From the NCBI GenBank assembly GCA_963731035.1, contig CAVSUY010000009.1, positions 62,001-126,000 on the forward strand: 64,000 bases of DNA, given 5' to 3'. The position numbers and the translations under genes were made by a program. The notes beneath the pieces were generated by a model. That model was not told the origin of the DNA, searched no databases, and saw only the letters and a list, made by a program, of their open reading frames with translations. Positions within the stretch are counted from its first letter, which is position 1; the number at the start of each line of letters is the position of its first letter. Below, piece after piece: positions 1-8,558 of this stretch. Source of the DNA: JAANXG01 sp963731035 (GTDB lineage: Bacteria; Pseudomonadota; Gammaproteobacteria; Arenicellales; JAANXG01).

Positions 1-2
1 TC

Positions 3-1271
3 GTTGGCAGTGCCGTGGAGTTGCTGCGTCCGCTGGGGGAGAACAAGGGCCTGGTCGTGGACGCCGAGTTCGACAAACGACTACCGTCGTTCGTTGTCGG
101 GGACGGCACCCGCACAGGACAGGTTGTGTCCAATCTGGTCAACAATGCCATCAAGTTCACCGACTCCGGATCGGTCGCCGTTCGCAGCCTGGTCAAGGAG
201 ACGTCGTCGTCGCACTTGACCATCGAGGTCACTGTTCGTGACACCGGGATCGGTATCGCACCGGAGCACCAGGCCCGGCTGTTCGAGCCGTTCCAGCAGC
301 TCGACACCACGCCCCACCGCAAGTACCCGGGGACCGGACTCGGCTTGACCATCTCGAGGAACCTGGTCGAGGCCATGGGCGGCGGGATCCGGGTGCAAAG
401 CGAGCCGGGCCGCTACACGGAGGTGGTCTTCGACCTGCCGCTGGGCTTCGCTCCGGATCACATGGTGCCGTCCACGGGTGATCGCGCCGACCCATCGGAC
501 AGTTTCAACGGCGGCGGGCTCTCGGCCCTGATCGTCGACGACAATGAGATCAACCGCTGGTATCTCGACGCGGTGCTGGATCACTACGGCTTCGATGTTC
601 ACCAGGCGGAGTCGGGCGGAGCGGCGCTCGCGTCTTGCCGGGACGAAACGTTCGACGTGGTCTTCATGGATATCCACATGGCCGACATGGACGGCGTGGA
701 AACCACGCGCCGGTTGCGAGCCCAGCTTCCGCGTTACAGGGAAGTGCCGGTGGTTGCGGTGTCCGCCGACGTGATGGGAGACAGCGGCAGCCGTTTCACC
801 ACCCAGGGACTGGACTTCTTCCTCGCCAAGCCGGTCAAGGAGCGGTCGTTGGCAGGCTTGTTGTCCTCGATCTTCCCGGCGCGCGCCGCCTGCCAGGACT
901 CGACAACCGCGGGCGGCCCGGAAAGCGCCGACTCGGGCAGGGTGCTGGATCGTGAGCGGGGCCTGGTTCTGGCGTCCAACGACGAGTCGCTGTGGCGGCG
1001 CAGCGTCGACGCGTTGTGTCGACAGACCCGCGAGGCCCTGCCGGCGATGAAAACCGCCCTGGCAGGGGACGACTACCCCGGCATCCGCCAACTGGCGCAC
1101 CGGCTGGCGGGCGCCGCCGGATATGTCGCCGCCGGCGAGTTGGCATGCCGTGCCGATGCCCTGGATCAGGCGGCGAAGCTGGGCGACCCCGATGTGACGA
1201 TGCGGCGGCTGGCGGAGCTGGATCGTGCCGCGGCACGACTGCTCGACCTCGACATCGATGCCGGCGCCTAG
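3..1271 (+). CDS. Hybrid sensor histidine kinase, 3' part (HATPase-REC-HPt)
   Basis: The gene enters from the left edge in an open frame, so its sensor and dimerisation domains are not visible. The visible order is a HATPase domain, a receiver domain and an HPt domain. The HATPase has an N box (VVSNLVNNAIKF), a G1 box (DTGIGIAPEHQ) and a G2 box (GTGLGLTISRN). The receiver starts LIVDDNE, has a phosphoacceptor Asp in VFMDIHMADMDG and a conserved Lys in FLAKPVK. The HPt has a phosphorylatable His in QLAHRLAGAAG. This is a BarA/ArcB-type phosphorelay arrangement, normally in the inner membrane, passing phosphate to a separate response regulator. No such regulator is in the window. The next gene begins within about 25 bases on the same strand, so co-expression is likely. 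Confidence 0.93.
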   Translation, partial: VGSAVELLRPLGENKGLVVDAEFDKRLPSFVVGDGTRTGQVVSNLVNNAIKFTDSGSVAVRSLVKETSSSHLTIEVTVRDTGIGIAPEHQARLFEPFQQLDTTPHRKYPGTGLGLTISRNLVEAMGGGIRVQSEPGRYTEVVFDLPLGFAPDHMVPSTGDRADPSDSFNGGGLSALIVDDNEINRWYLDAVLDHYGFDVHQAESGGAALASCRDETFDVVFMDIHMADMDGVETTRRLRAQLPRYREVPVVAVSADVMGDSGSRFTTQGLDFFLAKPVKERSLAGLLSSIFPARAACQDSTTAGGPESADSGRVLDRERGLVLASNDESLWRRSVDALCRQTREALPAMKTALAGDDYPGIRQLAHRLAGAAGYVAAGELACRADALDQAAKLGDPDVTMRRLAELDRAAARLLDLDIDAGA

Positions 1272-1296
1272 GCGCGCTCTGAATGGGTCAATATTG

Positions 1297-2847
1297 GTGA
1301 CGGGGTACACCAGGATTGCGACCGAAAGCCCCTGTGCCGGCCGCGAAGCAGGGGACATCGCTCACAGAAGGCACCGGCGGGTTCCCAGCGAGCGCCGACA
1401 GCCTGCCTGGCTGTGGGCAGTTGCCGGCATGCTTCTCGCCGCGCAGCTTGCGGCCTGCACCCTGGCGCGGCGCCCCTTCTCCGGTCCCGAGCCCCTGTAT
1501 GCGCAGCCATCGCCGTCGGAGCGGATCGACTGGCACCGCACGCTGGTGCGGCGCCTTCCGCCCCTGAGGCACGATCGCGGCGACCGCTGGCCCCTGGTGC
1601 TGTGGCAGGGCGTAGGTTTCGAGCGCCTGGCGCCCCGGCAGATCAGGTCACTGCTCGACCGGGGTATCGTGCAACATCTGCGCCTGCGTACCCCCGATAT
1701 CGAAGCGGCCCGAGCCCTGCGCGCCGCCGGCGCTCCGGTCATCCTGCTGGAAGGCGCGGGCGGGGCGTGGCCGTACGACACGGTGGCGGATGATACGCGG
1801 TGGCGCCTCCGGTTTCCGGCAGGGGCGACGGTGCCGCAGTGGTGGCGTGGGCTCGCCGATCCCACCCTCGACGCCGGATGGGAACGCAGCAGCGCCCTGA
1901 CACGGTCGCGCCTGCAGCAGTACAAGTCCGCGGGGGTGAAGATCGACGCTGTGTGGTTGGACTACGAGGGCGCCCAGCTGCACGACGACTACCAGGCGTT
2001 GCGGGCATCCACGTCCGCTGCGCGTATGCCCCGCGGCGTGCTGGACAGCGAGGCGCGCTATCGCAACTACCGCCGAAACCGTTGGTTGATTCGCCTGTCC
2101 CGGTACCTGGCGGAACCGGTCAGGGAGGTCTATCCGAAAGTCTCCGTCACCAACTGGGTGGTCACGGCCTCGTCCGATGACCACCCGGTGCTGAGCTGGA
2201 CGGACTGGCCGCACCCGCAAAGTCCCACGCTCGCCTTCACCGCCACCAACCCGATCGCCTACGGTGTCGACAGCTATTTCCTGTCCGCCTGGCCCCCGAG
2301 CCGTGACATCAACCGGGTTAACGTGGATCGGTTCTATACCCACCTGTTGCTGCGCCAGGTTTCGGCCGACGCTTTCAACCGCAAGGCGTCCGGGGAGGGC
2401 ATGGGGGCGGTAGCCTGGGTATCGCGCTGGGTGCCGGATCACCCGGATCGGCACGCGCCGCTCATGAGCCGCGCCGCCTATCGCGAGGCGCTTCGTCACC
2501 TCTGGCTGCGCGGTGTGGATGCCATGGAGGTCTTCAATCCGGCGCGGAAGGGCTACGAGCGCTACGCCGTGGAGGAGGTCGAGGACGTACAGCGCGTTTA
2601 CGACGAAATGCTGGCCTACCGTGACTTCCTGGATCACGGGGAGGTTATGAACTACCGTATACCCGGCAAGCTGGACGGCCTGATGGTGTGGTCCGGCCTG
2701 CGGTTGGGCGACCGTGCGCTGGTGCGGCTGACCAATCTCGGTGCCCGGCAGAAGCACGCCTACATCTGTCTGACCGACCAGTGGTGCGTGAACCTGCCCA
2801 TGCCGCGGCACGGGCATACCTTCATTCTGAAGGCCGGGAATTCTTGA
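1297..2847 (+). CDS. Putative lipoprotein, TIM-barrel-like, unknown function
   Basis: The N-terminus has a basic stretch (RRHRRVPSERR), a hydrophobic segment and a lipobox ending LAAC, so a lipid-anchored envelope protein is likely. The body of about 450 residues has alternating hydrophobic strands and acidic or aromatic motifs (IDAVWLDYEG, VSVTNWVVTASSDDHP). These recall TIM-barrel glycoside-hydrolase-like proteins, but I do not recognise a family. The start is uncertain: GTG at 1297 follows the kinase stop, TTG 1294 and ATG 1258 are alternatives, and ATG 1429 would give too short a signal. The stop overlaps the next start by four bases (TTGA), so translation is probably coupled. Position between a sensor kinase and a PhnD-like protein suggests an accessory to ligand sensing; that is inference. 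Confidence 0.6.
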   Translation: MTGYTRIATESPCAGREAGDIAHRRHRRVPSERRQPAWLWAVAGMLLAAQLAACTLARRPFSGPEPLYAQPSPSERIDWHRTLVRRLPPLRHDRGDRWPLVLWQGVGFERLAPRQIRSLLDRGIVQHLRLRTPDIEAARALRAAGAPVILLEGAGGAWPYDTVADDTRWRLRFPAGATVPQWWRGLADPTLDAGWERSSALTRSRLQQYKSAGVKIDAVWLDYEGAQLHDDYQALRASTSAARMPRGVLDSEARYRNYRRNRWLIRLSRYLAEPVREVYPKVSVTNWVVTASSDDHPVLSWTDWPHPQSPTLAFTATNPIAYGVDSYFLSAWPPSRDINRVNVDRFYTHLLLRQVSADAFNRKASGEGMGAVAWVSRWVPDHPDRHAPLMSRAAYREALRHLWLRGVDAMEVFNPARKGYERYAVEEVEDVQRVYDEMLAYRDFLDHGEVMNYRIPGKLDGLMVWSGLRLGDRALVRLTNLGARQKHAYICLTDQWCVNLPMPRHGHTFILKAGNS

Positions 2848-3599
2848 TCACCGTCGCCAATCTCCTGTCGCAGGACCTGAACGAACTGGCCCGTGAAATC
2901 TGCGCGTCACTGGAAGCGGCCACCGGGGAGGTGTGCCGGCTTTCCGACTTGGCAAGCGTCGACGACTTTCGCGATGGCCGCGCCGGTATCGCGCTGATCT
3001 GCGGCCTGGCGTACTCGTTGCTGCAGGACGCTGCGCCGGAGCGCTTCGTGCCGGTGGCGGCGCCTCTGATCGAAGATGGCCGGACTGGCCACCTGCCGGT
3101 GTACTTCTCCGATATCGTCGTGCCGGCGGCGAGCGATGCTGGGGCCTTGGAGGACCTCGCCGGCGCCCGTTTCGCCTACAACGAGACCGTATCCTTTTCC
3201 GGATACCGAGCCCTGGAGTACGAGCTTGCGGCCCGCGGTCAGTCCTGGGAGTTCTTCTCGAAATGCATTCGAACGGGTACCCACCGCGAGTCGTTGAGGA
3301 GGCTGGCTGTGGGCGAAGCCGACGCCGCGGCCATCGATTCCCAGGTGTTGATCCTGGAGAAGCGTCGTGATGCTGCGTTGGCCGGGAATATACGAACGGT
3401 GGCTTCCCTTGGGCCGTATCCGGCGCCGCCTGTGGTAATCAACCGGGAGGCCTGTGATGCGCCGGTGGAACAGATACGTGCGGTGCTCCGGGAATTGCCC
3501 CGGACCGTCCTGGATGCATGTGCGATCAGGGGCTGGGAGAGCGTTGACGACGCCTACTACGACGCCATACGTGAGGTCGCGTGCGATACGGTGATGTAG
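2844..3599 (+). CDS. PhnD-like phosphate/phosphonate-type binding protein, no signal peptide
   Basis: The protein has about 251 residues if it starts at TTG 2844, which overlaps the upstream stop by four bases. It shows the layout of the PhnD-like periplasmic binding family. A first lobe contains GIALICGLAYSLL, followed by YFSDIVVPA, the FSGYRALEYEL segment and VGEADAAAIDSQV. Family members usually bind phosphonate, phosphite or related oxyanions for ABC import, or act as sensor inputs. No hydrophobic leader is present at 2844, and no transporter genes are adjacent. A longer in-frame reading starts at 2688 inside the upstream gene but adds no credible signal. It may act in the cytoplasm or be mis-started. 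The kinase upstream suggests a sensing role. Confidence 0.72.
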   Translation: MITVANLLSQDLNELAREICASLEAATGEVCRLSDLASVDDFRDGRAGIALICGLAYSLLQDAAPERFVPVAAPLIEDGRTGHLPVYFSDIVVPAASDAGALEDLAGARFAYNETVSFSGYRALEYELAARGQSWEFFSKCIRTGTHRESLRRLAVGEADAAAIDSQVLILEKRRDAALAGNIRTVASLGPYPAPPVVINREACDAPVEQIRAVLRELPRTVLDACAIRGWESVDDAYYDAIREVACDTVM

Positions 3600-3635
3600 T
3601 GATAACCGGCGCCACGGCACTGCGCCCATCGACGG

Positions 3636-3704
3636 ATTGTAGGAGCGACTTCAGTCGCGATTGTATTTCCTGAATATCACGGCTAAAGCCGCCGCTCCTA
3701 CAAT
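3636..3704. repeat. REP-like inverted repeat, GTAGGAGCG family
   Basis: Two arms of an extragenic palindromic repeat face each other. The outer 12-bp arms are 3636-3647 and 3693-3704 (ATTGTAGGAGCG and its complement). Each arm contains an inner small dyad (GCGACTTCAGTCGC; CGGCTAAAGCCG). It lies between the 3' ends of two convergent genes and is the same family as 26831-26913. It may stabilise or terminate transcripts from both sides. Confidence 0.8.
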
Positions 3705-3750
3705 CCCGGCATGGATGTCCGCGCGGGTTGGCGTGGTGCAGCCGTGCCGT

Positions 3751-4914
3751 TCAGGCTTGCAGGTCGTCGATCACCGCCATCAGGAACCGGGCGGCCTCGC
3801 CGCCGGTGACGCAGCGGTGGTCGAACGTCAGTGACAACGGCAGGATCCGATGCACCACGGGCTGACCGTCGGCCGCCACCACGTCCCTGCGGATGGATCC
3901 GGCGCCAAGTATCGCCACGGTAGGCGGCACCACGATCGGGCTGGCGTAGCGGCCGCCCATGGTGCCGAAGTTGGACAAGGTGAAGGAATAGGAGCGCATT
4001 TCCTCCGGCGGCACGTTGCGCGCCTGTATGGCTTTCTTCATCTCTTCCAGACCCGAGCGCAGGCTGGCCTCGTCGCGGTTCGCGATGTCCCGGAGAACCG
4101 GCACGAACAATCCGTCCTCGCTGTCCACGGCAATGGCGAGGTCGATCTTCTTGAGCACCCGGCGGCCGACGGCGTGCCCGTCGTACCAGGCGTTCAGGCC
4201 GGGCTCGACGTCGCGGCCGGCGATGATGGCGAGGATCAGGCGCAGCATCACGTTCTGCTCGGCGTCCCAATGGTCGATATCGGCATCGTCGCAGACGGTT
4301 GCCGACGCCACTTCCTGGTGGGCCTGGGTCATGGTGCGGGCCATATGCCTGCGTACCCCGCGCAGCGGTTCCATGGGTCCGACTTCCTTCAATATCCTGG
4401 CCACGCGCTGAACGTCCTGGGCCGTTACCATGGCATCCGCCCCGCTGGGCGAGACCGTGGACAGCTCCACTTCCAGCCGCTTGGCCAGGGCACGCACCGC
4501 CGGCGTGGCCTTTATCCCCTGGGCGCGCTGACCGCCGCCGGTCGCTTCCTCCTTCACCACCTCGTTGCTGGCTTCCACTGCGCCCACCACGGAGCCGGCA
4601 TCCTTGCGCGCCACTGCTTCCGCTTCAGGGGTACGTTCCTTCCCAGGCAGCGCCTGCTCTTCCGCCGCCGCTCCCTCGGTCTCGAACTCGGCGAGGGGCT
4701 CGCCGACCTTGAGCACGTCACCGGGTTCGCCGTGACGTTTCAACATGACGCCCTCGAACGGGCTCGGTACCTCCACGATGGCCTTGGCGGTCTCCACCGC
4801 CACCAACTCCTGATCCTTTTCGATTTTGTCACCGTCGGAGACATGCCATTCGACGATTTCCGCGTCAGGCAGGCCCTCGCCAAGGTCGGGGAGCTTGAAT
4901 ACGGTTCTTGCCAT
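3751..4914 (-). CDS. 2-oxoacid dehydrogenase E2 (dihydrolipoamide acyltransferase)
   Basis: E2 core of a cytoplasmic 2-oxoacid dehydrogenase complex, moving the acyl group from E1 to CoA. Length is 387 residues. An N-terminal lipoyl domain carries the lipoyl Lys at about residue 44 in VETAKAIVEV. An Ala/Glu-rich linker follows, then an E3-binding domain near residues 136-170 (ATPAVRALAKRLEVE). The catalytic domain ends with FDHRCVTGGEAARF, where His366 matches the DHRxxxG catalytic motif. The motif reads CVTGG instead of the usual VVDG, a mild variant. It is the third gene of the E1-alpha/E1-beta/E2 operon and starts inside the 3' end of the E1-beta gene. Pyruvate or branched-chain 2-oxoacids are both possible substrates. 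No E3 (lpd) gene is in the window. Confidence 0.92.
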   Translation of the reverse strand: MARTVFKLPDLGEGLPDAEIVEWHVSDGDKIEKDQELVAVETAKAIVEVPSPFEGVMLKRHGEPGDVLKVGEPLAEFETEGAAAEEQALPGKERTPEAEAVARKDAGSVVGAVEASNEVVKEEATGGGQRAQGIKATPAVRALAKRLEVELSTVSPSGADAMVTAQDVQRVARILKEVGPMEPLRGVRRHMARTMTQAHQEVASATVCDDADIDHWDAEQNVMLRLILAIIAGRDVEPGLNAWYDGHAVGRRVLKKIDLAIAVDSEDGLFVPVLRDIANRDEASLRSGLEEMKKAIQARNVPPEEMRSYSFTLSNFGTMGGRYASPIVVPPTVAILGAGSIRRDVVAADGQPVVHRILPLSLTFDHRCVTGGEAARFLMAVIDDLQA

Positions 4915-5899
4915 TTATGCGAACTCCATGGTTTCCTTGCACCGTCCGGCAGATCTGGTCGACACCGGGCAGGTAGTAACTTTCAAGCCTCAACAGCGGC
5001 ATGATGGTGTCGTAGCCCGTCACCCGCTTGACCGGCGCGAACAGGCTGAGCAGCCCCTTTTCGGCCAGCTGTGCGGCGATCTCGGCGCCTACGCCGCAGG
5101 TGCGGGCCGCCTCGTGAATGATCACGCAGCGTCCCGTGCGTTCCACGGATTCCAGTATGGTGCCCATGTCCAGGGGCTTGATGGTGGCCACGTCGATGAC
5201 CTCGCAGGAGATTCCCGATTCCTCCTTCAGCTTGTCCGCCGCCTGCAGGGTCTCGTGCAAGGCGGCGCCCCAGGACACCAGGGTAATGTCGGTGCCGTCC
5301 CGCAATATGAAACAGACGTCCAGTGGCAGGGCCTCGCCGTCGTCCTCGATCTCCTGCTTGACCAGCCTGTAGATGCGCTTGGGTTCCAGGAACACCACGG
5401 GGTCCGGATCGCGGATCGCCGCGAGCAGCAATCCGTAGGCGCGGGCTGGAGACGAGGGAATCACCACTCGCACCCCGGGCATATGGGCGAACATGGCCTC
5501 GGTGCTCTCCGAGTGATGCTCCGGGGCGCGGATGCCGCCGCCGAAGGGCGCCCGCAACACCATGGGGCAGGACAGGCGGCCGCAAGTGCGGTTGCGCATG
5601 CGTGAGGCATGGCTGATGATCTGATCCACTGTCGGGTAGATGAAGCCCATGAACTGAATCTCCGCCACGGGCTTGAGGCCCTGCGCGGCCATGCCCACCG
5701 CCAGGCCGCAGATCATGTTCTCCGCCAGGGGAGTATCCAGCACCCGGTGCTCGCCGAAGCGCTTCTGCAAATCCACGGTGGCGCGGAACACGCCGCCGTT
5801 CACCCCGATATCCTCCCCGAGCAGCACGACACTGTCGTCCGCTTCGAGCTCGTGCGCCAGCGCCGCGTTTACGGCTTCGACCAATGCCAGGTTGCTCAT
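4865..5899 (-). CDS. 2-oxoacid dehydrogenase E1 beta subunit
   Basis: Transketolase-like beta subunit (344 residues) that with E1-alpha forms the thiamine-diphosphate-dependent decarboxylase of the complex. Family motifs visible are LGEDIGVNGGVFRAT near the start, DTPLAENMICGLAVGMA, EIQFMGFIYPTVDQI and, near the end, DVATIKPLD. The start at 5899 gives MSNLALVEAVN, a typical N-terminus, and overlaps the E1-alpha stop by four bases (ATGA). The 3' end overlaps the E2 start by about 50 bases, so the C-terminal residues are probably an untidy tail. Confidence 0.92.
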   Translation of the reverse strand: MSNLALVEAVNAALAHELEADDSVVLLGEDIGVNGGVFRATVDLQKRFGEHRVLDTPLAENMICGLAVGMAAQGLKPVAEIQFMGFIYPTVDQIISHASRMRNRTCGRLSCPMVLRAPFGGGIRAPEHHSESTEAMFAHMPGVRVVIPSSPARAYGLLLAAIRDPDPVVFLEPKRIYRLVKQEIEDDGEALPLDVCFILRDGTDITLVSWGAALHETLQAADKLKEESGISCEVIDVATIKPLDMGTILESVERTGRCVIIHEAARTCGVGAEIAAQLAEKGLLSLFAPVKRVTGYDTIMPLLRLESYYLPGVDQICRTVQGNHGVRINGKNRIQAPRPWRGPA

Positions 5900-6996
5900 T
5901 GTCCCGCTCCTCCCTTGGCCTGGTTCTTCTTCTGGCCCTTCGCCTTCAACTCCTCGCGCTGCGCCTGGTAGGTGGACGGCAGGGACTCGTAGAGGTTGTC
6001 GAACATAGTCTCCGGAGGTCTCGCCGGGGTGTTCAGGTACGTCTCGACGGCGGCGTCGACTTCGTTGCTGCACTCCTTCGACAGTTGCTCGTCGCGCTGC
6101 TCGTCCCACTGGCCCTGGGCGGTCAGGTAATGCTTGAGCCGCTCGATCGGATCCTTCTTCTGCTCCGACTCCACTTCCCCCTGGCTGCGGTATCGGCTGG
6201 CATCGTCCGCGGTGGTGTGGTCGTGCCAGCGGTAGGTAACGGCCTCGACTACCGCAGGCCCCCCGCCGTCGCGCGCCCTGTTCACTGCCGTCTCGATGCG
6301 GTCCTTGACCACGATCACGTCGTTTCCATCGACTTGCTCGCCGGGGATCCCCGCGGCCACCGCCTTCTGGGCGAGGGTTTGCGCTTTCGACTGCTTGGAT
6401 CGAGGCACCGAGATAGCCCATTGATTGTTTACCACCACGAACACGCAAGGCAGCTCCCACACGCCGGCAACGTTTATGGCTTCGTAGAAGTCTCCCTTTG
6501 AAGTGGCGCCGTCGCCGCACACCGCCACCGCGACCCGGGGCTCCTTGCGGTACTTGAATGCGTAGGCCGCGCCGGCGGCATGAAGGACGTGGGTGGCGAT
6601 GGGCACGGACACCGGAAAATCATGCCGGGCCTTCTCGAACTGCATGCCGCGCTCGTCGCCGCCCCAGTACAGCAGAATGTCGCTCATGGGGACTCCGCGA
6701 ATGAAGCAGGTCCCATGCTCCCGGTAGCTGGGGGCCAGCACGTCCTCGGTTTTCATGGCGTAGCCCAGCCCCGTATAGGTAGCTTCCTGGCCGAGCGACG
6801 AGGCGTAGGTACCGAGCTGGCCGGTTCGCTGCAGGGCGATGGCGCGTTTGTCAAAGGTGCGGGTCAGGACCATGGAGCGATACAGGTCCCTCAACACATC
6901 CGGATCATCCGCGAAGGCCGGCAATGTATCGACCAGTTCGCCCTGGGCATTCAGGTATTGGCGGTACTGAATTTCGAACGAAGCTACCTGCTTCAT
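5896..6996 (-). CDS. 2-oxoacid dehydrogenase E1 alpha subunit (pyruvate-type)
   Basis: E1-alpha (366 residues) binds thiamine diphosphate. The signature runs from GDGATSKGDFYEAIN to the NN of VVVNNQWAIS, and the phosphorylation-loop equivalent is YRWHDHTTADDASRYR. The N-terminal region (FDKRAIALQRTGQLGTYA) resembles Gram-positive and Xanthomonas-type PdhA more than BkdA, so I favour pyruvate, though a branched-chain substrate is not excluded. It is the first gene of the operon. A 14-bp palindrome and an extended -10 element lie about 180-240 bases upstream. Confidence 0.9.
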   Translation of the reverse strand: MKQVASFEIQYRQYLNAQGELVDTLPAFADDPDVLRDLYRSMVLTRTFDKRAIALQRTGQLGTYASSLGQEATYTGLGYAMKTEDVLAPSYREHGTCFIRGVPMSDILLYWGGDERGMQFEKARHDFPVSVPIATHVLHAAGAAYAFKYRKEPRVAVAVCGDGATSKGDFYEAINVAGVWELPCVFVVVNNQWAISVPRSKQSKAQTLAQKAVAAGIPGEQVDGNDVIVVKDRIETAVNRARDGGGPAVVEAVTYRWHDHTTADDASRYRSQGEVESEQKKDPIERLKHYLTAQGQWDEQRDEQLSKECSNEVDAAVETYLNTPARPPETMFDNLYESLPSTYQAQREELKAKGQKKNQAKGGAGQ

Positions 6997-7175
6997 GATC
7001 GGCGCGTCCCACCGGTTGGAAGGGTTTCGAGCTGGAAACTGAATTCTTGCCGCTGCACTGATGGCTTATCTCGCGATAGTCGCCAAGAACGGATTCGGCG
7101 ATGCTTTCGGTGACCCGGCAGAGAACAATGTGGTGAGCGAAAATCCCGGCCGATTGCACCAATAATGATCATCGT

Positions 7176-7237
7176 TGCCGTATACGGCACGACGAAAAGT
7201 CGCAACGCAAGTATTGTTGAGAGCCCGAATTATAACA
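7176..7237 (-). promoter_or_regulatory. Candidate promoter and palindrome upstream of the E1-alpha operon
   Basis: On the minus strand an extended -10 (TGTTATAAT) occupies 7229-7237. No good -35 is visible, which fits an extended -10 promoter. About 40 bases downstream is a perfect 14-bp palindrome, 7176-7189 (TGCCGTATACGGCA), a possible operator. The rest of the 368-base gap 6997-7364 shows nothing else I can name. Confidence 0.35.
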
Positions 7238-7364
7238 TCAGGTCCGATTGGTCCATTCATCGCTGGAACCAACCGCTTGTGGGTCGGCACGGGGAGCCCT
7301 GGAGCAGTCGCCGGACGCGTTGTAGACTCACTGTGAGACCGTAACGAGAACATGGGACCGATTC

Positions 7365-8141
7365 ATGAATAAGGGCCTCAAGATTTTGCTGGCGGTAGTC
7401 GGAGTCGTCGTGGTTGGCATAGCGGCAGTCTTTTACTTCTTGTCTGGTATGACGACCGTGGCCGATGATTTCTTTTCCAGCGTCGGTAACAATGACATGG
7501 ACAAGGCCTACAGCTATCTTTCCGAGGATTTCAAATCCAGTACCTCGAAAGAACAGCTCCGGCAGTTCTTGGAGAAGCATTCACTGACGAATTTCAAGGA
7601 ATCTCATTGGGCGTCGCGCTCCATAAGCGGAGGGAACGGCAAGGTGAGCGGCTCGGTGACCACCGAGTCAGGAGGGGTTATCCCGATTACGCTGCGTTTC
7701 GTGAAGGAGGAGGCGGGTTGGAGAATCTACTCGATTCAAAAGCCGCCATCGGGAATTCAGGAACGAGACGCCCCGATACAGGCTCCTTCGGAGGAGGATC
7801 AGGTCAAGCTCGTCGCCGATGCGATGCATGTATTCGCTTTGTCCGTCAACGACAAGAGCATGGCGAAATTGTATTCCCACCTGTCAAATCTGTGGCAGCG
7901 TCAAGCCACCATAGAGCAGTTAGACAAAGCGTTCGCTTCCTTCTACGACCTGGGTGTGGATCTCACCGTTCTGGATGGAATGAGCCCTAGATTCAGTTCC
8001 AGGCCGGCGGTGGATGACGACGGTGTTCTGCTTATTACGGGCCTTTACCCAACGACTCCCAACCAGGTCCATTTCGAGCAGCGATTTGTTTACGAAGGAC
8101 TGAGCTGGAAGCTCGTCGGGTTCAGCGCCGAAATAAAGTAG
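7365..8141 (+). CDS. Membrane-anchored protein with two NTF2-like (DUF4864-type) domains
   Basis: The N-terminus is one transmembrane helix (about residues 5-27) after MNK, so the body is probably periplasmic. Two similar halves follow. Residues about 32-126 begin ADDFFSSVGNNDMDKAYSYL and end GWRIYSIQ. Residues about 148-258 begin ADAMHVFALSVNDKSMAKLY and end SWKLVGFSAEI. Both have the helix, then strands, then terminal W-x-(L/I) pattern of NTF2-like or SnoaL-like cones. The internal duplication is visible directly. Function is unknown. Codon use is less GC-rich than its neighbours. It appears monocistronic. Confidence 0.75.
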   Translation: MNKGLKILLAVVGVVVVGIAAVFYFLSGMTTVADDFFSSVGNNDMDKAYSYLSEDFKSSTSKEQLRQFLEKHSLTNFKESHWASRSISGGNGKVSGSVTTESGGVIPITLRFVKEEAGWRIYSIQKPPSGIQERDAPIQAPSEEDQVKLVADAMHVFALSVNDKSMAKLYSHLSNLWQRQATIEQLDKAFASFYDLGVDLTVLDGMSPRFSSRPAVDDDGVLLITGLYPTTPNQVHFEQRFVYEGLSWKLVGFSAEIK

Positions 8142-8558
8142 ACGCACCGCCGCCTTTTAAAGACTTGTTCGGGTCTTGTTGCCCGCTTGCGAATATTGTC
8201 TTTACCCCCCTTTGGGTGTAATCTGCCGTCGCGCTAATCCGTGACGTGGTTAGCATGGGCCGGGTCTTCTACTGCATCGAGTTCCTGAACGATTGGCGCG
8301 GCACGTAGGCACCACGAATTGAAACCGCACCAAAGAAGCCCCGGAGATATCCGGTGACAACCGATGAATAGAGTCGCGATGAAGCACCTTCGGTTCGACC
8401 CGGCTGTGGCAAACAACCAACAACGAACCGGGAGGGCAAAGTGGCTCATGAAGGCTTGAAGAACTCAGGTGGCGTCGTGGAAGCGCATCGCGATGCCGTA
8501 ATCCGTAATAGAAGGCACTCCAAGTGCCGATCGGACGCTTGAAAGAGGGGCAACACCA
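8142..8558. other. 417-base intergenic region, no gene seen
   Basis: No credible coding frame, RNA gene or sigma-54 site was recognised. A small inverted repeat (GGCACTccaAGTGCC) lies near 8515, about 35 bases before the permease start. It could be a leader structure. Confidence 0.5.

Noticed and set aside
1648..2817. Long minus-strand open frame (389 codons) opposite the lipoprotein gene
   Set aside because: Mirror frame of a GC-rich gene; composition rich in His/Arg/Gln with no domain, and the plus frame has a lipobox and sensible composition.
5900..6520. Apparent N-terminal extension of E1-beta to 551 codons
   Set aside because: It is E1-alpha in another frame; MSNLALVEA at 5899 is the family start.
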